Shown in pieces: positions 48,199 to 58,162 of a DNA stretch of 64,000 bases. Source of the DNA: Arenicellales bacterium (lineage in GTDB: Bacteria > Pseudomonadota > Gammaproteobacteria > Arenicellales > JAJDZL01); NCBI GenBank assembly GCA_958295885.1, contig OY282380.1:682001-746000 (forward strand), in the 5' to 3' direction. The first letter of the stretch is position 1; each line of letters begins with the position of its first letter. A model generated the notes under the pieces. It was given only the letters and a program-made list of their open reading frames with translations, searched no databases and was not told where the DNA came from. A program made the position numbers and the translations under genes.

Positions 48199-49749
48199 TC
48201 ATCTGCGCCTCATGTCCTGGCGTGACAGGCGAACCGGAAACTGATCACGAAGCATCATGTCGGTTGCATCGTCGATATACCGCGGATAATGGCCTGACAA
48301 TATTTCGCGAAGTTTGAGCTGTGCTTTTTCAATGACATTGGTCGAACCCAGTTCAGCCCACTCTTTCGGGCTGGTTCTATCCCCCACTTCCGGATACACG
48401 TAGTCTTTCTGCATCAGATTCATGGTTTGATCGTGGCCAAGGTAGTGAGTGGGGCCGCCAATGCAAACATCTCGCATGACTTCGATTGAAACTGTGTCTT
48501 CATTCACCTCTATGCCGCGCACCGTACGATTGACTGCGCCCAACATATCGTTGTCAATTATGAAACTCTCCAAACTGACTCCAAGCAGACTGGCATGCAT
48601 GCCCGCGGATTCGTAGACCATATTGGCACCGCAGTGTCCAGCCAAAGAGGTTGTGTAACCTTTCTCAAATCCAGACTGTGCATCAGGCAGCTTGGAATCG
48701 GCCATGCCAGCAGCAATCGCGGTGGGTAAATCGTAATACCGCCCCATTTGTCCGCAGGCAGCCATCAATATCGCCTGTTCGCCGCTTCCTCCACTCATTG
48801 CGCCCGTTCGAAGGTCCGATACAAATGGCCAGACCCCAATCATCGCCGGATGTTTTCTTTCTATTAAATTGACGTAGACCAGCCCAGCTAAAGTTTCTGC
48901 AACTTCCTGCACTACGGACCCTGCCAAGGAGGCCGGACTGGTCGCTCCAGCCTGACCCGCGGCCAAGAGCAGGATCGGCATTCCGGCACGTACGGTAGTT
49001 TCAAGTACATCACAGGCATCTTCTGCAAAACGCATGGGAGGAACGACGAAACAGCTGGAACAGCTGACGAAGGGGCGCGCACGCCATGCATCTTCCCCAC
49101 CCGCTACGAGATGAAGCATTTTCATGGTTTCGTCGAGATGTTCGGGAAGAACCCAACTGGTGCCGATGTGCTTGGTCGTACCTGCAACACATGCGTAACA
49201 GGTGTTGAAATCCAATTCATACGGAATTTCCATGTCCCTGCAGACGATCGGACGCTGGAAGAAATGGATATGTTCCATGACGTCAACAATTCTGGCGATG
49301 TCGTACAGGTCCTTTAACGTAGATTCCCGATATTCACGCGTATCTACATCCACGATATGCACTGCGGCGCCTGCTGTCCCAAAATAAATCCGATTGCCTG
49401 TAAGTTCCATGTCATGTTTTGGATCTCTGGCATGCAATACAAAATCTCGACAGGCGTCGGCAATCGTGTCTTCAACCAATGACCGAGGGAATGTGAGGCG
49501 ACCTTCGCTCGTGTAATTTCCACCGGCATTGGTTACCAGTTCGATACAGGAAGGAATTGCCTGTGAAAGCCCAATATTTTCAAGTACATCCATAACGGCT
49601 TCATTGATCCGCTGTACCTGCAGGGGGTTGAGTGGCTCAAAGCGGCCGCCGGACATACCGGGACGTACTGCTTTGTCCTCTTCTTTTAGTGGTGCAGCCC
49701 GCAGTGCCTTTCGCGCTGCTCTGCCGCCAAGACGTCTTGCTCGTGCCAT
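48199..49749 (-). CDS. Trimethylamine methyltransferase (MttB) superfamily, non-pyrrolysine
   Basis: 516 aa without any in-frame UAG, so of the MtgB/MtcB/MtpB class acting on quaternary amines such as betaine, carnitine or proline betaine rather than trimethylamine. VLENIGLSQAIPSCIELV, FGTAGAAVHIVDVDTREY, CDVLETTVRAGMPILLLAAG and the C-terminal IGGPTHYLGHDQTMNLMQ are MttB-like. Unusual Arg/Ala-rich N-terminus. No corrinoid protein gene is visible in the window. Together with BKACE it points to methylated-amine or carnitine-like catabolism. Confidence 0.85.
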   Translation of the reverse strand: MARARRLGGRAARKALRAAPLKEEDKAVRPGMSGGRFEPLNPLQVQRINEAVMDVLENIGLSQAIPSCIELVTNAGGNYTSEGRLTFPRSLVEDTIADACRDFVLHARDPKHDMELTGNRIYFGTAGAAVHIVDVDTREYRESTLKDLYDIARIVDVMEHIHFFQRPIVCRDMEIPYELDFNTCYACVAGTTKHIGTSWVLPEHLDETMKMLHLVAGGEDAWRARPFVSCSSCFVVPPMRFAEDACDVLETTVRAGMPILLLAAGQAGATSPASLAGSVVQEVAETLAGLVYVNLIERKHPAMIGVWPFVSDLRTGAMSGGSGEQAILMAACGQMGRYYDLPTAIAAGMADSKLPDAQSGFEKGYTTSLAGHCGANMVYESAGMHASLLGVSLESFIIDNDMLGAVNRTVRGIEVNEDTVSIEVMRDVCIGGPTHYLGHDQTMNLMQKDYVYPEVGDRTSPKEWAELGSTNVIEKAQLKLREILSGHYPRYIDDATDMMLRDQFPVRLSRQDMRRR

Positions 49750-49785
49750 AATTCTGTTCTAATAAAAATAAATCAATTCAATTAT

Positions 49786-50937
49786 CTAAACGACAATAAG
49801 ATCCAAACCATGCCGACTGAATCGGCTTGTTCCATCTTCAGTGACCTGAACTGTTTCACCGAGTGTCATTGCTTTTGAGCTCGCCGAATCAAACAGGATC
49901 ATGTGTAGAAAATATACCATGTTCGGCTGAACAATTACAGGATTGCCAGTGTAGAACATCGGCCAGTCCATCCAAGTTGGCGCATAGGTAGTTCCAAGAC
50001 TGTAACCGCATGCATTCATTCTCATATTTTTGAAACCATGATCATCCACGACCTGGGCGTGAGCGTCAAAAACAGCACCTACTTCAACACCAGGTTTCAG
50101 CATGCTCTGGCAGGCCTGCATCGCTTCAATACTCGCCTGATGCATCGCAATCTGCTGAGAATCTGGTTCTCCGACGATAATCGTACGCATCAGACAGGCA
50201 TGATAGTGTCGGTAGACTCCTGCAAACTCCAATGTGAGCTGATCTTGTTCGGACAACGGTCTTCTTCCAGTGTGATATCGACATAAAAGTGCGTTTTCAC
50301 CAGAACCTATGATGAATTCGTTTGCTGGATCATCTCCCCCGCCACGATAAATCGCACCATGCATCGCTGCCAGAATTTCACCTTCATTGACTCCGGGGGC
50401 AGTGAGTTCAATCGCTTGATCAAGAGCATCATCCGCCAGCTCCGCTGCACGCTTTACGTATTCCAATTCTGCAGGCGACTTAATGACGCGCTGTTCATTC
50501 ACATAGTGAGACACATCTGCCAAATCGCAATAATTTGAAAGCACCGGCTCAAGCAGAGTCCAAAGCTGGGCAGTCAGTCCGTAGGCATGCAGTTCTATCC
50601 CCAACTGCTTCCCGTTACAGCTGAAATCGTCCAGCATCTCAATCAGGTCATGGACAGGGTTATGCCCAGCTCGGTCCGTCCAGACTCGAATGTCTTCAAT
50701 TACCGAAGTAATTTGAGCCTGCCTTAAATCAGGCATGCGCGTCAGCAGCGCAAGCTGACCGTCACTGCCCAAGTAGAGACATTGAAAGAAGCAGTAACCG
50801 AAAGTGTCATAGCCTGTGAGGTAATACATGCTTTCCTGTCTGAAAACCAGTACCCCATGCAGGCTGTTTTCTCTCAAGCGAACTGCAAGGTCATTCCTCC
50901 GCGATTCAAATTCTTTTTCTGAAAAGTGTTTGGACAT
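49786..50937 (-). CDS. M24/creatinase-like hydrolase, probably metal-free
   Basis: 383 aa with N-terminal creatinase domain (ESMYYLTGYDTFGYCFFQCL) and M24 C-terminal fold (KSPAELEYVKRAAELADDAL, GENALLCRYHTGRRPL). The five metal ligands of true M24 peptidases are not found: the Asp pair of the DxG...D region is replaced (LEFAGVYRHYHACLMRT), and the His/Glu positions appear as CGYSLGT and VYFLHMIL. Creatinase and DoeA-type hydrolases likewise act on C-N bonds without metals. First gene of the operon. Confidence 0.8.
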   Translation of the reverse strand: MSKHFSEKEFESRRNDLAVRLRENSLHGVLVFRQESMYYLTGYDTFGYCFFQCLYLGSDGQLALLTRMPDLRQAQITSVIEDIRVWTDRAGHNPVHDLIEMLDDFSCNGKQLGIELHAYGLTAQLWTLLEPVLSNYCDLADVSHYVNEQRVIKSPAELEYVKRAAELADDALDQAIELTAPGVNEGEILAAMHGAIYRGGGDDPANEFIIGSGENALLCRYHTGRRPLSEQDQLTLEFAGVYRHYHACLMRTIIVGEPDSQQIAMHQASIEAMQACQSMLKPGVEVGAVFDAHAQVVDDHGFKNMRMNACGYSLGTTYAPTWMDWPMFYTGNPVIVQPNMVYFLHMILFDSASSKAMTLGETVQVTEDGTSRFSRHGLDLIVV

Positions 50938-51724
50938 CAGTGCAATTCAAATAGAAAACAGTCAATTGAAAACTGTTGCGTGACTAAATCAAGTAAGGAA
51001 CTATTTTTTACAATTGAAAATTCAGGCTGGATACAATTTCCATCGTCTCATTGATTATAGATTCCATGCAAGAACCGTATTGAATTTTGATTGTAAGTTT
51101 TGCTTTCCTTTTCATTCTGCAAAAGGAATGCGGAAAATAAGAAAAGCCAAACCAGCAGACGACGTTCAACCTGTATGCTTACACCACCGGTTTTGCAAAA
51201 GCCTCTGTCATTAGCAATCAATCTGACAGGTCGCCATCAGAGCTGTCATGACCATTCCAGCGTACAAATTGCAAGCCAGCTGAAATATTCTAACTTCTCG
51301 CGACAACTTGCCGGCACTAGAAAAGTGATACGAATGCTGGGACTTGCCAACGCGTAGACGAGAACTTCTTATTTCCGGGTAGTAATCGCAAATTTGGTGC
51401 GAGCGTGATGAAGCCGCATCAAGCGTATCTGCAGGGGCAATGGAATGTACTTAGGGAAAAGTTTTTTTAGCTTGGAGTGGATGGCGACAACGAATTGATT
51501 CTGTTGATTATTTATGAGTGTGTAAATATGTATTGATGATCCCCTTCAATTGAACCGTCCACGCAGACTGTCTGAGTTTGAAACTCAACTGGCTGAGAAC
51601 AAAATGGCAATACTGTCTTTTCACCATCTTGCTCTCAGCCATCCAACTTGGGAACCGCTGCTTCCAAATACCGCAACAATCGGTATCGGAAGTCAAGATT
51701 TTCGTCAATCTTGATGGTTATTTA
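50938..51724. other. Long gap upstream of the catabolic operon
   Basis: 787 bp. Expected to hold the operon promoter near 50.95-51.0 kb. Small frames on both strands show no family resemblance. No RNA recognised. Confidence 0.35.
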
Positions 51725-52717
51725 TCAGTTTCTTCGATAACGGTTGCGAGCGGACGCTCTCACCATTCGGCTGCGACGCGTCGAAACCTGTTCTTCGTCG
51801 TCAATATGAAAAGCGCACAGATGGATGACGCGCTCTTCCACCACCAGTGCGCCACCGGACACTTCTGCATTGTCGAAGCGCAGATCATCGCCTTCACCAA
51901 CCGCAGGATAAGATTCTGGTTTCGCCTTGCCGATCTGCTCAAGGAGCTTATCTACAGCTACGTGGTTTTTTCCATCAGTGCCGCTTCTTCTGTAGTCTAT
52001 GGCATCCAGCGCATAACTTTCAACCAACTTGTTCAAACAACCGCTCAGCACTTCCGCTGATTCGAACAGGTCAACTCCTGTGGCAGACCCATTCAGCGAG
52101 AATATCGCTCCTGTTTGGTTGGAAACGACCGAAACACCATTCAGATACTCATCCAGATTGCCTCTGAATTTCGTATACATGGCATCAGACGCGGCAGTAT
52201 CTGACTGCGCGCGCAAACGCTCTGCTTTGCGCGAATTTTCGGCCCACACCTCGCTCTGGTCCCCGCGTCTCGTTCCTCGCATTCGCAGGGAATAATTTAC
52301 GCTTCGAGCCTTTTTCGCACGGCCTTGCGCATAATGCGCTCTGCCGGCGCTCCGAAATGTTCTGCTTTGGTGAGCCCAACGGCCTGATTCCACGCATGAA
52401 ACCGGAATCTTGATAGTTTTTTCTGCTGGCACCATTACAGAAACGTTAAGTATGCGATTCTGCTTGGCACCCAAGAGTTCTTCACCATCAAGAAGAAGGA
52501 TTCGCTGCGCGCTCTTATTCAGCACTTTGAGATCTGGAACACTGCCAGATTCGGAAATTTCCGAAATCTCGATCAGATCATTTTCCAGTGCCTTATCCAG
52601 CAACAAATAGTCGGTTTCAACATTTTTTTCTGACAACAGTGGGGTCATTGTCAAGTTGTGAATTGATTGTGGGCTGCCGATTTGCAGCTCGCTTAAACAA
52701 CCAGGTATGAAATTCAT
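51725..52717 (-). CDS. ARPP-1-like domain protein
   Basis: 330 aa. The segment ILLLDGEELLGAKQNRILN and the following VSVMVPAEKTIKIPVSCVE are strongly reminiscent of ARPP-1 (DUF6569) domains, found near ADP-ribosylglycohydrolase and nucleotide-signal proteins. A basic central stretch (RAHYAQGRAKKARS) and a basic C-terminus follow. Soluble, no signal. Same strand and 196 bp downstream of a WYL regulator. Biochemical role unknown. Confidence 0.65.
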   Translation of the reverse strand: MNFIPGCLSELQIGSPQSIHNLTMTPLLSEKNVETDYLLLDKALENDLIEISEISESGSVPDLKVLNKSAQRILLLDGEELLGAKQNRILNVSVMVPAEKTIKIPVSCVESGRWAHQSRTFRSAGRAHYAQGRAKKARSVNYSLRMRGTRRGDQSEVWAENSRKAERLRAQSDTAASDAMYTKFRGNLDEYLNGVSVVSNQTGAIFSLNGSATGVDLFESAEVLSGCLNKLVESYALDAIDYRRSGTDGKNHVAVDKLLEQIGKAKPESYPAVGEGDDLRFDNAEVSGGALVVEERVIHLCAFHIDDEEQVSTRRSRMVRASARNRYRRN

Positions 52718-52913
52718 TTAAATTCTCCATAAAAAAGTAATCTATTAAGTAATTATCACTGTGCGGTAGCTCACAGCGTGAACCTGACGGAAAATTTAGT
52801 GAATTATTCGTAAAACGCTTGTACTGATGCCAAACGATGGGATTGATTTGAGTCTGGACAGGGCCAGATTAAGCGTAAAGGAGAAGTATTGGGAGTCTGG
52901 TCGAATCAGCTGT

Positions 52914-53888
52914 TTATTTTTGGTAGAGCGCACTTGCATGAAGAAGCTTTGCTGCGATTTTGTCACGTAGATCAGCTGGCTCCAACACTTCAGCTGCTGC
53001 CCCGTATTGAAGAATTCGCATTGCCAGTTCTGGATCATTTGAATAAGGTATGGTCAGGACCAGCCTGCCCTTTTCATCCAATTCCGATGTTTGATTTGAA
53101 TGCCATGTCTCTTGCATTACCCAACGCGAAACATGAGCATCGAACCTCAAAACCGCCTGACGAGTCTCTCCACCAACAAATATTCCGAATCCCGCCTTCA
53201 GTTCCGAATCAAGAACTTCATCGTCAATGTCAATCGCATTCAGGTCAGTGATGGCGACTGCCGTCAGATTTGACAGCCTGAACGTTCGCAGACCTTCACG
53301 CAGATGGCACCAGCCGTCCAAGTACCAAATTTCATTGTAGTAAACGAGACGCTGAGGTGAAATGTAGCGGGTTACAGACTGATTCGTACCTCGGTTCAAG
53401 TAACATGCATCAATTTGAAGACGACCGAGTACCGCGTCAGACACCGTTTGAAAAATCGCGGAATCGACTTGTGGATTCGTGCCAGGCACGATTCGAATTC
53501 GGCGAACCAGCTCTGCAACGGAGTGATCGCCTTTTTCAAGTAGCCTGCGCACTCGGTTCCGCAGAGGATCGATGTGCGAAGTCAGGAATCCCGGCTGAAG
53601 ATGTTCAAGCAAATGCTCCATTGTGAGCAGGGCATGAAGCTCACTGCTGTTGAACCACAGACCGGGCAGGGAAAATCTTGGAAAGCCCGGCTTTGGTTCT
53701 TCATAACGATATCCCCGAAAACGTGAATCCCAGACAATGGGCGCATACAGGCGGTCTCGCATGTACGTCAAATCGCGTTTTACCGTTGACTTGGAAACTT
53801 CCAATTCACTTATCAAGAGTTTCATTGAAGTGGATCGTCGCTGCTGCAGCAGCTGATCAATCATGTAAAAACGTTCGGTGCGGTCCAT
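52914..53888 (-). CDS. HTH-WYL transcriptional regulator
   Basis: 324 aa. N-terminal winged HTH (RFYMIDQLLQQRR ... VSKSTVKRDLTYMRD), then a WYL ligand-binding domain (YYNEIWYLDGWCHLREGLRT with the WYL motif as WYL) and C-terminal WCX. Such regulators often sense nucleotides and control defence or DNA-damage genes. It probably regulates the ARPP-1 gene downstream. Confidence 0.87.
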   Translation of the reverse strand: MDRTERFYMIDQLLQQRRSTSMKLLISELEVSKSTVKRDLTYMRDRLYAPIVWDSRFRGYRYEEPKPGFPRFSLPGLWFNSSELHALLTMEHLLEHLQPGFLTSHIDPLRNRVRRLLEKGDHSVAELVRRIRIVPGTNPQVDSAIFQTVSDAVLGRLQIDACYLNRGTNQSVTRYISPQRLVYYNEIWYLDGWCHLREGLRTFRLSNLTAVAITDLNAIDIDDEVLDSELKAGFGIFVGGETRQAVLRFDAHVSRWVMQETWHSNQTSELDEKGRLVLTIPYSNDPELAMRILQYGAAAEVLEPADLRDKIAAKLLHASALYQK

Positions 53889-54564
53889 GAAGGTGCCTCA
53901 GCGAAATTTGGCTGGAAAGATTTGGTAAAAGTGCTCTGAAACGCCACGTGTCGGCGGTGAATATGCGGTCTTAAACCTCCATTTGACTTAATTGTTCAGG
54001 GGCATAAAGGAATTGTAAGAATTTTGGCTGAGTTTTTGCCATTTAATTCAGGAAACATCATCAAATCACCCTCGAATCACCTGACTTGGTTCCATCAGCA
54101 TTTTGGAACGACTTGTCCGACCTGTTTTCGGTCTGAATAAACCAGTTCAAATTTTCGCCGAGACTTGCCGAAATACGGAAGAGACTGGAACTTGGTGAAA
54201 TTGGCGTCTCATCGAAAAACATGACATCAAGCCATAGAACGGGCAAAATCGGATTAATATCAACTTCGCATGGATGAAGATGCAGGCGCCTCATCGCGCA
54301 TCCACACCATCCGCTCATCGAATTTGCCCACAGGCAGGTATCAGAGCGAATTTCGTTTAGGCGTTCGATGCCAATCGAAATAATTTCAGAGTTCAATTGT
54401 AAAATGGAATGCTCGTAGATAGAAACAGGTCAGGTCAGAGATGTACTTATAATGAATTTAAACTGCTTAAGATTACCGAACAATTTTGATCAATTTTTTA
54501 TTCTTGGAGTTGTTCAACCTTAAGAAACCAGAGTGAATTTACCATATTAGCCAATTGAATTTTT
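53889..54564. other. Divergent intergenic region
   Basis: 676 bp between the WYL regulator and the PhyH gene. A minus-strand frame at 54061-54396 is open but shows no family pattern and is not called. Promoters for both directions are expected here. Confidence 0.35.
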
Positions 54565-55395
54565 ATGTCTGCAACACTGTCGAAAAAAGCGATCCAACAA
54601 TACCGCGATGATGGTTTTACACCTGCAGTTCGAATTATGTCGAAAGAAGAAGCTGAACATTTTCGTATTCGACTTCAGGCTGTTGAAGCAGTAGTCGGAG
54701 AACTCAAGGGTGGACGAAGACTGAAGTGTCATCTATTGTACAAGTGGGTTTCAGACCTGATTCGAAAACCAGCCATCGTCGACAGAGTCGAAACTCTTCT
54801 TGGTCCAAATGTCTTATGCTGGGGAACGGACCTGTGGTTGAAAGAGCCGGATTCGAACAAATTTGTTTCCTGGCATCAGGATAACCAGTATTGGGGAATC
54901 AGTGGCACAGAGCTTCTGACTGCCTGGATTGCACTATCACCTGCAACTGTCGAAAGCGGCTGCATGCGAATGCTGCCTGGAAGCCATAAATGTGACGGAC
55001 TTGAACACGTAGACACATTTCACAAAGACAATATGCTTACGCGCGGTCAGTCAATCTTTGAAATTGATGAAAATCAAGCCGTGAATATTGAAGTCGATAC
55101 GGGAGAAGCCGTATTTTTCAACTATCGCATCGCTCACGCTTCTCATCCGAATCGCAGTCAGGAGCGGCGAATTGGCATTGCAATTCGATACATTCCTCCT
55201 AGTGTGAAGCAGTTGAAATCGGAATGGGACAGTGCAACGCTAATTCGTGGTAAAGACGAATTCGGTCACTTTATTCATGAACCTGAGCCGAAATTCGATT
55301 TTGATCCAGTCGCTGCCGAATTTCATAGGAAATCAAACGAAAATTATTTGAATATTCTCTACTCAGGAACCGAGTGGACAACTCATCGCACCTGA
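54565..55395 (+). CDS. PhyH-family Fe(II)/2-oxoglutarate dioxygenase
   Basis: 276 aa of the phytanoyl-CoA/ectoine hydroxylase family. The metal site H104-x-D106 lies in WHQDNQYW. The distal His191 lies in YRIAHASHPN, and an Arg in RRIGIAIRYIPP should bind 2-oxoglutarate. It hydroxylates a small substrate; the neighbour is an ornithine cyclodeaminase-like enzyme, so an amino-acid derivative is possible. Same strand, 70 bp before that gene. Confidence 0.85.
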   Translation: MSATLSKKAIQQYRDDGFTPAVRIMSKEEAEHFRIRLQAVEAVVGELKGGRRLKCHLLYKWVSDLIRKPAIVDRVETLLGPNVLCWGTDLWLKEPDSNKFVSWHQDNQYWGISGTELLTAWIALSPATVESGCMRMLPGSHKCDGLEHVDTFHKDNMLTRGQSIFEIDENQAVNIEVDTGEAVFFNYRIAHASHPNRSQERRIGIAIRYIPPSVKQLKSEWDSATLIRGKDEFGHFIHEPEPKFDFDPVAAEFHRKSNENYLNILYSGTEWTTHRT

Positions 55396-55465
55396 GCGCT
55401 CTGCATAAAATGCTAATTCACTTTAGCTGCAGACCCATTCACTGCCGCAATAGCTCTATTTAATA

Positions 55466-56425
55466 ATGTTATTGATCACCGCGGACGAAGTTCATGAGGT
55501 TTGTTCTTATCTGGAACTGGTCGATTCTCTCGAGGAATTTCACAGGAATGCCCCCGCTGATCTGAAGGACATGCTGTTGTCCAGCGTTGAAAAAGACCCG
55601 AAATCAGACAATCACTTTTTGGTTCGAGCCGCCTGGAGCGGAGGAACAGCGCTCGGACTTAAGGCCGCTACCATCTTTCCAGACAATGTGGAAGACTACG
55701 GTCGACCTGCAATCCATGCCATTTATGCACTCTACGACGGCCGGAGCGGAGTGCCGGTCGCCGTCATTGATGGAACTGCAATGACCTATTACAAAACTGC
55801 AGCGGATTCTGCTTTGGGTTCAAAATATTTGGCAAATCCTAACGTATCCCGCATGGCGATGATTGGCGCGGGCGCGATGGCACCCCATCTGATCAAGGCA
55901 CACTGTGAGCTTCATCCATCCATTCGGCAGGTCAGCATCTGGAATCGGACATTCGAACGAGCGGAAAAACTGGCTGCATCCCTAAATCTCAATCATATCG
56001 AAATCAGTTCAAGCCGTGACATTGAGGCAGCAGTTCGCAATGCAGATTTAGTCAGTTCTGCCACGATGACGACTGAACCTATTATTTCCGGTGAGTGGGT
56101 TTCACCAGGCACTCATCTTGATTTAGTGGGAGCGTACCGACTTGATATGCGCGAAGTTGATGATGAAGCGATTACAAAGTCAAGAATTTTCGTGGATTCG
56201 CGCAAGACGACGGTCGGTGAAATCGGAGAGATTGAAATTCCTCTTCGGAATGGAATCATTCGCGAGTCCAGCGTACTCGCGGACCTCTACGAACTCTGCT
56301 CAAAGAAAGCAGAAGGGCGAATTTCCGAACAAGATGTCACACTGTTTAAAAATGGCGGCGGCGGTCATCTAGATTTGATGACTGCTCAATACATCCACTC
56401 GAAAGTATGTTCGGTAACGGATTAA
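55466..56425 (+). CDS. Ornithine cyclodeaminase / mu-crystallin family
   Basis: 319 aa. GLKAATIFPDN with the catalytic lysine K66, NAD motif MIGAGAMAPHLIKAH, WNRTFERAEKLAASL, and DLVGAYRLDMREVDD are typical. Members include ornithine cyclodeaminase, alanine dehydrogenase and pyrroline-2-carboxylate reductase. In tandem with a PhyH dioxygenase, hydroxy-amino-acid or imine reduction is plausible. Confidence 0.87.
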   Translation: MLLITADEVHEVCSYLELVDSLEEFHRNAPADLKDMLLSSVEKDPKSDNHFLVRAAWSGGTALGLKAATIFPDNVEDYGRPAIHAIYALYDGRSGVPVAVIDGTAMTYYKTAADSALGSKYLANPNVSRMAMIGAGAMAPHLIKAHCELHPSIRQVSIWNRTFERAEKLAASLNLNHIEISSSRDIEAAVRNADLVSSATMTTEPIISGEWVSPGTHLDLVGAYRLDMREVDDEAITKSRIFVDSRKTTVGEIGEIEIPLRNGIIRESSVLADLYELCSKKAEGRISEQDVTLFKNGGGGHLDLMTAQYIHSKVCSVTD

Positions 56426-56602
56426 GATTTTCAGAAAAAAGATTTAGAATATTCTTGTGATGAAAAACTACTAGCGGGCTTAAAGTTGTGTAAGTACGAG
56501 TGAATTGAAGTCTACAAAACAGAGAATGACCAACACTCGCGCACAGAATCCGAGTAGAAATCAGCAGTCAGATCAGCCATTTTTAGCACTGCAAAGCATT
56601 TT

Positions 56603-57751
56603 TCAGCATATCAATATCTCTCGGATTAAATTTTCGATTGTTTTAAAACGCTTCTTCACTCGCTGTGGTGACCCTGTTGAAAAAGAGATTGATTTTTCAA
56701 ACTCCTGACCGTCGTTCAATAGATTCATAAATTTTCGCTTAACTAGTCTATGTCTGCACTTTAATTCTCTAATTTCGATTGGCGAACATTTAGCTAACCC
56801 TACACCCCAAATTTCAAACAAAGCTTTGTTAACGGGTTTCCTACGGTCATCAACATTGAAGCGCTTACGAAAAGCGTCTGTGTCAAAAATTTCTTTCGCT
56901 GCTTTCATTGCCTTTATGAATGTTACTTCTAGTTTGTTTCGCTCATCTTGATTCATCTGATTAATTCTTTTCATTGCATCTACAAGATAACCGTCTAGAT
57001 CATTGTTATGATAATTCTCCCAAGAATTCATATAAAACGCGAGAAATCGTAAAACGCACTCTCTATCTGCCATACGTATTTTTCCGATGGAATAGGCAGT
57101 GGCTTTAAGGAACTCATCGGACTCAGCTAACATCTTCAAGTAGTCACGCGCGGGCCCGGGGTTTAGGGCATGACGAATTTCTTGTCCATTCAATATCATG
57201 CCACCTGTATTAATACGATGAAAGATGTTGAACATAACTTCAACTGGCGTTCCCGGGTCGATTACATTTACAACCAGCTGAGTTTCGCTAATTCTTCTAA
57301 ACATATTTCTTGGGATATCTTCAGATTTCTTGCCAATTAATTCTGAAAAATATTCAAGTCCAATAAGGGCGTATTTGCCTTTTATGAATTCATAAATTGC
57401 AGACATCCGTTGTACGCCATCAACAACCGCCCAATTTTCGAATTCATCTGCTGATACATAAAAGACTGGTATTGGGATTCGAAGCAACAGGGATTCAATA
57501 AGGCGACTTTTTCGGGCATCTGACCAAATTCCACGCAAACGTTGAAAATCAGGCGATAGATCAATTTCTTCGTATTGAATACGAGTAACAATTTGGTCAA
57601 CAACGATATTGACAGTGCGCACCTTTATCTTCTCGGGATTAAAAGGACGTTTAATCTCAATATCATTCGGTTCATCATTCTCAACTTCAACTCCCTCACG
57701 AACATCCGTCTGGTTAATTTCATGAAAATTGTCAGTTTCAGATTCACGCAC
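56603..57751 (-). CDS. DUF262 (ParB-like) protein
   Basis: 382 aa. IDLSPDFQRLRGIWSDARKS, RLIESLLLRIPIPVFY and the DGVQRM motif at 111-116 (usually DGQQR) define the DUF262 domain used for NTP binding or hydrolysis in GmrSD and related restriction enzymes. The HNH DUF1524 partner domain of GmrSD is missing, and the C-terminus is helical. Such stand-alone proteins are frequent in defence islands. Confidence 0.85.
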   Translation of the reverse strand: MRESETDNFHEINQTDVREGVEVENDEPNDIEIKRPFNPEKIKVRTVNIVVDQIVTRIQYEEIDLSPDFQRLRGIWSDARKSRLIESLLLRIPIPVFYVSADEFENWAVVDGVQRMSAIYEFIKGKYALIGLEYFSELIGKKSEDIPRNMFRRISETQLVVNVIDPGTPVEVMFNIFHRINTGGMILNGQEIRHALNPGPARDYLKMLAESDEFLKATAYSIGKIRMADRECVLRFLAFYMNSWENYHNNDLDGYLVDAMKRINQMNQDERNKLEVTFIKAMKAAKEIFDTDAFRKRFNVDDRRKPVNKALFEIWGVGLAKCSPIEIRELKCRHRLVKRKFMNLLNDGQEFEKSISFSTGSPQRVKKRFKTIENLIREILIC

Positions 57752-57880
57752 TTAAATTTCTCCTTTTGATTTTTTGATACACAGACTACATCAACTCAAG
57801 TTGAAGAACTATTTTTCGAAACCTTGCCTTGATCTTGCTAATAATCAATATGACTCTAAACTTGTTTCAGCGTAGTAGAC

Positions 57881-58017
57881 TCATAGGGAAATTGGTTGAT
57901 GATTGGCATCCGCATTCAACATCCATTGTAGCAATTGGACTTTCTATGAGCGAAGATTGAAGCGATACACAAATGTGCAAATGTACTCGTGTGTAGAGTC
58001 GAGGGCTGGCGCGTTTA
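57881..58017 (-). pseudogene. 3' piece of an IS1595-like transposase left of the group II intron
   Basis: Read on the minus strand this gives STHEYICTFVYRFNLRS, stop, KVQLLQWMLNADANHQPIS, stop. The HEYxxxFVxRFNxR pattern is the C-terminal end of IS1595-family transposases. It directly abuts the intron 3' end. The matching N-terminal piece lies on the other side of the intron, but the central part of the transposase is absent. Confidence 0.55.
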
Positions 58018-58106
58018 GTATTAGGTTGAGGGGTTTACTGTTGCCGACGGCTTTCGCCTTTAGTCGGTGTCTCAATCTCAACCTTAACTACGTTTCCAAA
58101 CCCCCG

Positions 58107-58147
<41 letters not shown>

Positions 58148-58162
58148 GTTCAAGAATTATGC

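Noticed and set aside
48199..49749. Pyrrolysine-containing trimethylamine methyltransferase
   Set aside because: The frame has no internal TAG and no pyl genes are visible, so it is a non-pyrrolysine MttB-superfamily member.
54061..54396. 111-codon minus-strand frame
   Set aside because: No motif, no ribosome site and biased composition; not enough to call a gene.
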